This document shows, piece after piece, positions 26,623 to 32,044 of a stretch of 32,044 bases of DNA. The stretch's first letter is position 1. Every line of letters begins with the position of its first letter. The notes below the pieces were generated by a model. That model was given only the letters and a program-made list of their open reading frames with translations. It was not told the origin of the DNA and made no database searches. The stretch is from the NCBI GenBank assembly GCA_012513435.1, contig JAAZCE010000015.1, positions 1 to 32,044 of the forward strand, written 5' to 3'. The stretch comes from Clostridiales bacterium (lineage in GTDB: Bacteria > Bacillota > Clostridia > Peptostreptococcales > Anaerovoracaceae). Made by a program: the position numbers and the translations under genes.

Positions 26623-28893
26623 TTATAGTGATGTTTCTATCATCATCTGATAATGTTGTTCTTGCTCCATGGCAGTAAAGATACATTTGAAGGTTTCTTT
26701 AATCCTGTCGGCATCTTCCGAACCCTCCACATAATTGAGTCCGTCATTAAAGCCTTGCGTGTCAGATCCTATGTAATGCAGCATTGCGGTAACGGAGAGG
26801 AGCAAATCTCGGTTCTCGCTGCCATCTGCATTATAGCGAATAAATACATCTTCTCGTTTCAAAATGCGCTCTGACAGGCTTTGACCTTCATAACCGCTAA
26901 TCTGTATAAAGTAGTATTCCAGTATCTGTCTGACGATTCTCATCAGTGCGGAAGATGATGTAACCTCATTGTATTCTCTCCAAAGCGCAGCATACGAGTT
27001 TTGCACAGGTGTGTAATTATGCTCGTATGCAGGTTCTTTGGAAAATGGGTCTTTCTTAGTGCAGAGAGTAATTGTGGATACATTATTCGATTTTTTTATC
27101 AAGTAGAAATTCACACAGTGATAGTATTTCAATCTGTCATAAGATACTTCCTTATGGAAGAAAGCATTATGCGTTAGTATGAAAATCTGTTTGATAAACT
27201 TTGGTGCATCAGCTTTTGCTGCAGAACCATTATTAAAACATATGGATATCAATTCACGGACGATGGAACTTACGATAAATAGTGAGCTGCTGTCCATGCT
27301 GGACACAGGGTCATCAATTACTATAATTCTATCCCGGAAAGTGCTGTCAGCGCTTTCTCTGCCAAGTACCTTATGGTAGAAGTATAAGAAGGCAATAAAG
27401 TTTCGCTCACCTTCACTCAAGCCGTGTGCCGGAGAACCATCATCACGAATGATTTCATATTTGTTAGGGTCATCAGCTTTTTTCTGTACCTTAAATCCTT
27501 GAAAACCAGAATCAGCCAATTTTTTATTGATGCTATTCATAGTAGAATCAATGTTTACTATTTTGCTGGAAAGTTTTGTGATTTCTTCCTTCAGAGCATT
27601 TCCATCATCAATGAGTTTCTTCATTGCTATTTTAAGTTGCTGTAATTCAGCATTTACAACTTTTAGGCTGTTCTGATAACTTGATATATCATCACGGACT
27701 AAGAATGCCATATGCTTCCAAATGGCAGTTTTACATTCTTCCTGTTTTGCCTGTCGAGATGAAATGATAATGTTGTTCTCATCAATAGCTGCATTAAGGG
27801 TATCTATGATTACATTGATTTCCTGTAACTTATCGTCAATACTTTCAATAACAATCGATGTAGTAGGAGCTGCAATCTTGTCAGCCAATTTACTTTTATT
27901 TAATTCCACTATTGCAATTGCGGTATCCAGTCGCCCATTATACTCTGTGAAGTCATTTCGGGGGAACTGATTGTTTGCATTCTCCTGCAAAGTGCTAATT
28001 ACTGTATTTGCTGCGGATTCATACAAGCTTTTGAAGGACTGCAATGTCTGGCGGTCAGCTTCGTATTGCGCATCAAAACATGATGCAATCTGCTGTTCGT
28101 AGTCAGTTGGAAGTTTCTGATTGCAATACGGACATTTATCCCCGGCGGTATGACTGAAGTTTTCGTGTCCTTGCCTAATCCAGTCGGTTGCACCAATAGC
28201 ACGAATAAAATCTGCAAATGGTGTATCTGCACTACTTGTAATGGCTTTAGCAAGAAGGTCGAATCCTGCGATTTTTTCTATTGCAATAGGATTTACAGGA
28301 TTTAGTTTTGGATAAATAGTGGTGTCAGAGCCAAATGCTGTAGCATATAAGGCAGTCAATTCAGTAACATCACATTCCTTTGGAGCAGCAATGGACAATA
28401 ATTCATCAACAAATACGGATTTACTTCCACGTTTATTCTTCATCGTGTCTGGAAAATCAGAACGAAAAGTTGCTGTGGCTTTCCAACAGGCATCATCAAG
28501 GGCGGAGCGGAGTGCAGCAGGACGTTTAGACTTATCATCACTTTCTGATTTCTTATCCTTATATTGTGTACCGAGGTCATTGAGTAGCACCTCTTTAGCA
28601 TCAATTTCTTTCTGCTTTTCGATATTGCCTTCGCTCACGCTAAATACACCGGGCATTCCGGCATCTTCACGGATATTACGGCTGATAAAATCTCTGTCAT
28701 AAACAAGCACATCATAATCAGACAGCGCAGGTGTTACGCCTGAACCGTCCGTAATTTGTTGTGCAATAGTAGATTTACCTACTCCATTTTTACCGAAGAA
28801 AAAGTTGATGAGTGTAGGTGTTATTGTAATATTGTGATAAGTACGACCATCAAGTTTAATAGACTTGATGGCAGCTTGCATTTTATTATCCAT
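26623..28893 (-). CDS. RloC/PrrC-like ABC ATPase with zinc hook, candidate anticodon nuclease (AAA_13 family)
   Basis: A 756-residue ABC-type ATPase. Walker A FFGKNGVGKST is at 33-42, a zinc-hook-like CPYCNQKLP at 254-262 is flanked by helical regions, the coiled coil runs about 330-460, the signature HGLSEGERNF is at 490-499, Walker B IIVIDDPVSSMDSSS at 523-537 and the H-loop LTHN at 573-576. Domain order matches RloC and PrrC, which sense phage attack on restriction and cut tRNA. The C-terminus has R655-x3-E659 and a later H706, like the Arg/Glu/His set of the PrrC nuclease, although the E-to-H distance (47) is longer than in PrrC. Nuclease activity is therefore a hypothesis. 21 bases after the HTH gene; GGAGGA is 11 bases upstream of the start. 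Confidence 0.8.
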   Translation of the reverse strand: MDNKMQAAIKSIKLDGRTYHNITITPTLINFFFGKNGVGKSTIAQQITDGSGVTPALSDYDVLVYDRDFISRNIREDAGMPGVFSVSEGNIEKQKEIDAKEVLLNDLGTQYKDKKSESDDKSKRPAALRSALDDACWKATATFRSDFPDTMKNKRGSKSVFVDELLSIAAPKECDVTELTALYATAFGSDTTIYPKLNPVNPIAIEKIAGFDLLAKAITSSADTPFADFIRAIGATDWIRQGHENFSHTAGDKCPYCNQKLPTDYEQQIASCFDAQYEADRQTLQSFKSLYESAANTVISTLQENANNQFPRNDFTEYNGRLDTAIAIVELNKSKLADKIAAPTTSIVIESIDDKLQEINVIIDTLNAAIDENNIIISSRQAKQEECKTAIWKHMAFLVRDDISSYQNSLKVVNAELQQLKIAMKKLIDDGNALKEEITKLSSKIVNIDSTMNSINKKLADSGFQGFKVQKKADDPNKYEIIRDDGSPAHGLSEGERNFIAFLYFYHKVLGRESADSTFRDRIIVIDDPVSSMDSSSLFIVSSIVRELISICFNNGSAAKADAPKFIKQIFILTHNAFFHKEVSYDRLKYYHCVNFYLIKKSNNVSTITLCTKKDPFSKEPAYEHNYTPVQNSYAALWREYNEVTSSSALMRIVRQILEYYFIQISGYEGQSLSERILKREDVFIRYNADGSENRDLLLSVTAMLHYIGSDTQGFNDGLNYVEGSEDADRIKETFKCIFTAMEQEQHYQMMIETSL

Positions 28894-28914
28894 CCGTGCA
28901 GCCGTCCTCCTTGG

Positions 28915-29115
28915 TTATTCTGTAATTTTTCCGCCCCTAACATAATCGTCTATTTCGGAAATTTTAAATTTATAGCGTTTTCCCGCTTTGTAAAATGGAA
29001 TTTTTTCGTCCTTTATCCAAGCACGGATTGTGTCTTTGCTAACACTGAGATAATCCGCAACATCTTCTAAGTTGACCCATTTTTCAATTGGTGTGTTTCC
29101 TTCTTCAATGTTCAT
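28915..29115 (-). CDS. Small helix-turn-helix protein, excisionase/MerR-like fold (second copy)
   Basis: A 66-residue protein whose core WVNLEDVADYLSVSKDTIRA followed by WIKDEKIPFYKAGKRYKFKISEIDDYV parallels the protein at 22032-22241 (WVSIEYAAEYLDISQDTIRN, IKKENGIPAHKIGKLWKFKLSELDEWV). It is between the 210-residue protein and the ATPase, in the same orientation, with gaps of 15 and 21 bases. The pair suggests that each operon of the cassette carries its own copy of a related regulator. It could repress the ATPase-nuclease operon. Confidence 0.82.
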   Translation of the reverse strand: MNIEEGNTPIEKWVNLEDVADYLSVSKDTIRAWIKDEKIPFYKAGKRYKFKISEIDDYVRGGKITE

Positions 29116-29130
29116 AGATTAATCCTCTCT

Positions 29131-29763
29131 TCAAATCTGGAATCCTAATTCTTGTAATTCGGCTATTAAATCTATTTTCTTTATGCTCCAATGCATACGG
29201 TTGAATTCGTTAAAAGACGAATCGCCGCTTATATCTAAATCGAAAAGAGCCTCGTTTAACCGTTGCTGTGGAAGAAGGTACATGATATGTGGATATATCT
29301 TAATACCATCCCGACGAATTTTAATCTGTCGAATATATCCGTATCCCAATGTCTGTTCTTCATCAGTGTGACCATAGGCTGCGTTTTCGTTTGCGAAGAT
29401 GCAGGGAAATGTTTTTATTTTTTCTATGACATCAGGAGATAGGGTAGCATATTCAGCTTTTATGTCATCGTCCGTATTTTCGGTCAATGCCCGTTTAGCA
29501 TCAACTGTAAAAGGAGTGCTCTGAGAGAAGTCTGCCCCATAAGTAACGAATAGATTATAATGTGTTCTATTTATCGTCATAGCCGTTGGCTGTGGCTTCT
29601 GTGTTAATAGTTGTGGCACAATACTTCCCTGAACGGTAACATTCATTGTATCTACATGGGCAGCATATACATTTTTCTCCCCAGTCTGCTGTACGGAACT
29701 AACAGGAGTCCCGGAGGCAATGCCTAATGCAGAAGGAGTTGATGATTGTAATTCATTTGACAT
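29131..29763 (-). CDS. Uncharacterised protein with an N-terminal GEKNV motif (210 aa)
   Basis: I do not recognise a named family. Residues 1-27 are a Ser/Thr-rich flexible leader. Residues 28-42 are GEKNVYAAHVDTMNV, nearly repeated at the C-terminus of the protein encoded just upstream. The rest (about 65-210) looks like one globular alpha/beta domain: HYNLFVTYGADF, RALTENTDDDIKAEY, then IKTFPCIFANENAAYGHTDE, YIRQIKIRRDGIKIYPHI, and an end FNRMHWSIKKIDLIAELQELG. No membrane helix and no catalytic motif I can name. It starts 12 bases after the previous stop with AAGGGGGA. It resembles hypothetical proteins I associate with gut Firmicutes mobile elements, from memory and unverified. Confidence 0.75.
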   Translation of the reverse strand: MSNELQSSTPSALGIASGTPVSSVQQTGEKNVYAAHVDTMNVTVQGSIVPQLLTQKPQPTAMTINRTHYNLFVTYGADFSQSTPFTVDAKRALTENTDDDIKAEYATLSPDVIEKIKTFPCIFANENAAYGHTDEEQTLGYGYIRQIKIRRDGIKIYPHIMYLLPQQRLNEALFDLDISGDSSFNEFNRMHWSIKKIDLIAELQELGFQI

Positions 29764-29775
29764 ACAAATCCCCCT

Positions 29776-30630
29776 TTATAAATTCAAGGTATCGAGATGA
29801 TCGATGTGAACATTTTTTTCGCCTTTCTGATTAACAATGGTGGCGTGTTCTATATATTGTGTATATGCTTTTGAATATTCCTGTGTGGTGGAATCTGAGT
29901 CAATAACTTCGACTTGTGGTTCATCATCGGTAGGGGTGCCTTCAAAACTATCTGCATCATGTAGTATGTCAAGAGGGACTGACTCGATTTTCAGTTCTCT
30001 TATTATCCCGTTACCAACAGTTCCACGATAATTTCCTTTGCTTGGATACCATTGTTTGTAAGTATCTGCACCTTTTTCGTTGTCATCTGCACGATTCATA
30101 ATAATGTAATGCCAGACTCCGAGCAGAAAGGATTCAATATAAAAATGGTCAATGCTTGATATGTCTTTCGCTTTTGTTGCAGCCGAATCTGGCGTTATGA
30201 AAAACTCATCATTTGCTAGAATAGCGTCATCGCTTTCTATCATGTCAAGTAGGCAGCGCACAAGCTGAAGCCATAAGGCAGGGTCAAGAAATTCCTGAAC
30301 AAATTCTGCCGTCATACGAAGAGCCTTGGAATGTCTATCTTTTATATCCTCGTCCAATGCTCTGTGCAAATCATTATCAGAAAATTGTCCGTAAGCCACA
30401 AGCGAATCCGTGCAGCTTTTATATTTGCTGGTATAAGGCTTAAGACTTGTACCACCGAAAAAATCGGATAGTTGATATATTGAAATAAGCCTCCTGAACG
30501 TTTCTTGTTCAGAGAGGCTTTCTTTTTGTCCGTTTGTATGCTCTGCGGAGGACGTCAGTTCTTTTCTCGCCCGTAATATCTGGGTAAGAAATGTGCCGCC
30601 ACAAAGATATGGAGTTTTTTCTTTTGCCAT
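29776..30630 (-). CDS. Uncharacterised protein with a C-terminal GEKNV motif (284 aa)
   Basis: Start chosen at ATG 30630 (MAKEKTPYLCGGTFLTQILR); an upstream extension to 30744 adds an implausible hydrophobic leader and covers the ATTAAC repeats. The domain contains SDFFGGTSLKPYTSKYKSC (a short serine/lysine-rich loop), a helical middle with FVQEFLDPALWLQLVRCLLD, and FLLGVWHYIIMNRADDN. The acidic linker near 225-260 leads to the last 15 residues GEKNVHIDHLDTLNL at the very end (270-284). First gene of the five-gene minus operon. No known enzymatic motif. It pairs with the next protein by the shared motif, so the two probably act together. Confidence 0.75.
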   Translation of the reverse strand: MAKEKTPYLCGGTFLTQILRARKELTSSAEHTNGQKESLSEQETFRRLISIYQLSDFFGGTSLKPYTSKYKSCTDSLVAYGQFSDNDLHRALDEDIKDRHSKALRMTAEFVQEFLDPALWLQLVRCLLDMIESDDAILANDEFFITPDSAATKAKDISSIDHFYIESFLLGVWHYIIMNRADDNEKGADTYKQWYPSKGNYRGTVGNGIIRELKIESVPLDILHDADSFEGTPTDDEPQVEVIDSDSTTQEYSKAYTQYIEHATIVNQKGEKNVHIDHLDTLNL

Positions 30631-30652
30631 AGTTTGCCTCTGATTTTCAAAT

Positions 30653-30708
30653 ATTAACTGGATTAACACGATTAACAGCAAAGGTGTCTTGCTATTAACT
30701 GCATTAAC
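30653..30708. repeat. Five ATTAAC repeats with 9-base spacing
   Basis: ATTAAC occurs at 30653, 30662, 30671, 30694 and 30703: a triplet and a pair, each at exact 9-base period, the blocks 23 bases apart. The array begins 22 bases ahead of the minus-strand start at 30630, in the likely 5' leader of that operon (read as GTTAAT). It may be a binding array for a regulator or an RNA element. Confidence 0.65.
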
Positions 30709-30779
30709 AATAGTCTTGTAGTTAGTGAAGAAGATAGAACACATCAGTCAGTGTGCTTCCTATCAAATCCCACTAAATC

Positions 30780-30788
30780 ATTATATCA
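30780..30788 (-). promoter_or_regulatory. Candidate extended -10 promoter of the minus-strand five-gene operon
   Basis: On the minus strand the sequence TGATATAAT (-10 at 30780-30785, TG extension to 30788) matches the extended -10 form; the -35 is poor (TGGTAA at 17 bases). It would give a leader of about 140 bases that includes the ATTAAC array. Confidence 0.4.
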
Positions 30789-31098
30789 CTGTTATACACA
30801 CTTTACCAGTGGAGGAATGTAAATTTTGTATGAATCCACAAGAAAAAGTGTACAAGCATCTTGCTTTCAGTTGAATTAAACAGTTCTTACGAACTAAAAA
30901 GCAAGAGAAGGGTTAGCTACCCTAAAAAAGAAAATCATGCCGGAGTGCGCAATCTTGGCAGGATATCTCATAGGTTTCGATTCACTGTGATAAAGACAGT
31001 GGACGAGCCTGCAAAGAGATACCCTTACCTCGTTGCGCTCTTTTGCATTTACGGGTCTGTGTATCTCCATATGTAGACCTATTTTTATACCCTGCCAT

Positions 31099-31124
31099 GA
31101 TTGCCTCCGGCGAAGGAGGCAATC
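31099..31124 (+). promoter_or_regulatory. Hairpin enclosing the ribosome binding site of the sigma-like gene
   Basis: GATTGCCTCC (31099-31108) and GGAGGCAATC (31115-31124) form a perfect 10-base-pair stem with a 6-base loop. The right arm includes most of the AAGGAGG ribosome binding site and ends one base before the ATG at 31126. In RNA it would hide the site, so translation may depend on unfolding or on a protein or ribosome upstream. Confidence 0.75.
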
Positions 31125-31125
31125 T

Positions 31126-31668
31126 ATGAAAATCAGTGTTAAATATGAAAACACAAATGAAAACAAACCGCCAGTATCAATGACCATTGAGGTGCCGGAC
31201 GAGGACTGCACGTTAATGATTGAGGCAGATTATCAGAATCGTCTTGAAGAGGAAGCGGACAAGGAAAGTGTAAAACGCAGAAATGTTCAGGAAATCATGG
31301 ACGAGCAGTTTAATAAGCCGCTTTACAACAACTGGCACAGAGAGCATCGTCGCCGTGGGCAGATACAGACTCCATTTCGCAAAGATGATGAAACAGACGA
31401 TGAGTCCGATGGCATGGAAACAGTGCCTGATTATTCTGATGAAGCCAACCGCACTTCCCGTTATGAGTATGAAGATGTGTGCCAGCGTATCAGACAGGTT
31501 CTCGGTAAAAAGCAGGATTGGGCGAATATGTTTATAGCTGTTCGTATTGATGGAATGTCTGTCAAAGATTATGCCCTGTTTTGTGGTGACAGCGAAAACA
31601 ACATCACTCAGAAATTAAAGAGAGCCGAGAAAAAACTTCGGATATTTTTTCAAAACCGTCAGATTTGA
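31126..31668 (+). CDS. Sigma-70 region 4-like protein of a conjugative element
   Basis: A 180-residue protein starting MKISVKYENTNENKPPVSM at ATG 31126 (strong AAGGAGG six bases upstream; the longer frame from 31033 has no site). The first 60 residues look like a small beta-rich domain, followed by an acidic linker (DDETDDESDGMETVPD). The C-terminus (about 115-180) contains WANMFIAVRIDGMSVKDYAL and ENNITQKLKRAEKKLRIFF, a sigma region-4-like helix-turn-helix. Such proteins recur in Firmicutes conjugative elements, where they may direct element transcription. Function is inferred from the C-terminus and neighbours. Confidence 0.7.
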   Translation: MKISVKYENTNENKPPVSMTIEVPDEDCTLMIEADYQNRLEEEADKESVKRRNVQEIMDEQFNKPLYNNWHREHRRRGQIQTPFRKDDETDDESDGMETVPDYSDEANRTSRYEYEDVCQRIRQVLGKKQDWANMFIAVRIDGMSVKDYALFCGDSENNITQKLKRAEKKLRIFFQNRQI

Positions 31669-31691
31669 CCTTCTGCCGTGGCTATGAGGTA

Positions 31692-31707
31692 GGAGGACTA
31701 ATCCTCC
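31692..31707 (+). promoter_or_regulatory. Small hairpin GGAGGA-CTAA-TCCTCC upstream of the Rha gene
   Basis: A perfect 6-base-pair stem containing a decoy-like AGGAGG, located just before the true AGGAGG (31719-31724) of the next gene. It resembles the hairpin before the sigma-like gene in pairing an AGGAGG with its complement. Confidence 0.5.
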
Positions 31708-31731
31708 AAATAAAAATAGGAGGTTCTTTTG

Positions 31732-32044
31732 ATGAAAGAATTAATACCGAAAGACGAATACGGCATCTTTGCCGATACTCATGACACAGCGAGGGTGGAC
31801 AGCCTGTTTGTAGCTGGCTTCTTTGAGAAAAGACATGACCATGTTCTCAGAGATATTGTAAAAATCACTGACCCCAAATCTGGGTTGAGTGAGGAGTTTG
31901 TAAAAAGCAACTTTATGGCTGATAAATATCAAGATTCTACAGGACGAAAGCTGCCCAGCTACCAAATGACTCGTGACGGATTCACGATGCTTGTTATGGG
32001 ATACACCGGGCAGAAGGCTATGAAGTTCAAGGAACTGTACATCA
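31732..32044 (+). CDS. Rha family regulatory protein, 3' truncated by window
   Basis: Open from ATG 31732 (AGGAGG seven bases upstream) to the window edge, 104 residues seen. It includes FEKRHDHVLRDIVKITDPKS, the characteristic Rha/antirepressor N-domain motif, then MADKYQDSTGRKLPSYQMTR and DGFTMLVMGYTGQKAMKFKE. Rha proteins are phage- and element-encoded regulators with a KilA-N/ANT-like organisation; they influence lysogeny decisions. With the sigma-like gene upstream it marks the element backbone. The C-terminal part lies outside, so variants with an added antirepressor domain cannot be excluded. Confidence 0.8.
   Translation, partial: MKELIPKDEYGIFADTHDTARVDSLFVAGFFEKRHDHVLRDIVKITDPKSGLSEEFVKSNFMADKYQDSTGRKLPSYQMTRDGFTMLVMGYTGQKAMKFKELYI

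Larger units (their letters stand above)
30631..31125. other. Gene-poor interval with regulatory repeats
   Basis: No convincing gene lies here. From left: the ATTAAC array, the candidate minus promoter, the inverted repeat AGTTC-TTAC-GAACT (30882-30895), a weak AGGGT/ACCCT hairpin around 30909-30923, and the ribosome-binding-site hairpin of the next gene. Short frames exist (for example a peptide frame about 30902-30991 reading ILAGYLIGFDSL at its end) but have no start or ribosome binding site. They may be fragments of element backbone genes. Confidence 0.5.
21830..32044. mobile_element. Accessory island, probable integrated element (right end outside the window)
   Basis: Everything after the rlmCD terminator is accessory: HTH/excisionase-type regulators, DNA methyltransferases, nuclease, RloC-like ATPase, and at the right a sigma-like and a Rha gene typical of Firmicutes conjugative elements and prophages. 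Base composition changes abruptly: about 22240-25150 is much more AT-rich than the core, and the right end (31126 onward) returns toward core composition, suggesting a mosaic. The rlmCD/rum 3' end is an established tyrosine-integrase target. No integrase, relaxase or attachment repeat is inside the window, so boundaries and element type are inferred. Confidence 0.6.

Noticed and set aside
30826-30876. Leader peptide upstream of the sigma-like gene
   Set aside because: GGAGG at 30811 could serve a TTG start (17 codons) or an ATG (14 codons), but spacing is poor and peptides are nondescript.
30861-31076. 71-codon frame in the gene-poor interval
   Set aside because: No ribosome binding site and no recognisable protein character.

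Overview
The window reads as chromosome of a low-to-moderate GC Gram-positive anaerobe of the Clostridia. Markers are the IspH-ribosomal protein S1 fusion, the argR-recN pair, strong purine-rich ribosome binding sites, a queA-tgt-ruvCAB cluster, and a Rha/sigma-like gene pair at the right edge of the kind found on clostridial conjugative elements. The species cannot be fixed from the sequence.

Core chromosome, 1-21830. The left end holds the C-terminal part of an amino acid permease. A tight operon follows: SPOR-domain membrane protein, RarA/MgsA recombination ATPase, IspH-S1 fusion. It ends at a strong terminator (4511-4548). A second operon has a DUF523 protein, a shikimate kinase-like protein with altered active-site motifs, and a PLP-dependent D-cysteine desulfhydrase/ACC deaminase-type enzyme; it shares a bidirectional terminator with the convergent argR-recN operon. 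The argR promoter and a tetR promoter are divergent and share their -35 region, and the tetR promoter carries two palindromic operators. The presumed TetR target operon has decayed: a hydrolase-like relic and an EamA exporter with two internal deletions. After an unrecognised acidic protein and a Fic-domain relic come sbcD-sbcC, then ruvC-ruvA-ruvB-queA-hypoxanthine/uracil-DNA glycosylase-tgt-23S rRNA uracil methyltransferase. A LexA-like palindrome sits in the ruvC promoter. This is a concentrated DNA-repair and RNA-modification neighbourhood.

Accessory island, about 21830 to beyond 32044. It starts just after the 3' end of the rRNA uracil methyltransferase gene, a known integration target for mobile elements. 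A plus-strand, AT-rich operon encodes a small HTH regulator and three adenine DNA methyltransferases, the third broken by one in-frame stop codon. Facing it is a minus-strand operon of a 284-residue protein, a 210-residue protein, a second small HTH protein, a RloC/PrrC-like ABC ATPase with a zinc hook, and a large probable restriction endonuclease with two PD-(D/E)XK-like motifs. The two operons converge on one bidirectional terminator. Beyond it are a sigma-70 region-4-like protein with a hairpin over its ribosome binding site and a Rha-family protein cut by the window edge.

Reading: the island looks like a layered anti-phage cassette carried on an integrated element. It combines a type II/IIS-like restriction-modification system, a candidate tRNA-cleaving or other suicidal ABC effector, and two uncharacterised proteins that share a short motif (GEKNV..xH.DT.N), one near its N-terminus and the other at its extreme C-terminus. 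That shared motif and the dual-motif nuclease are the most novel-looking elements.
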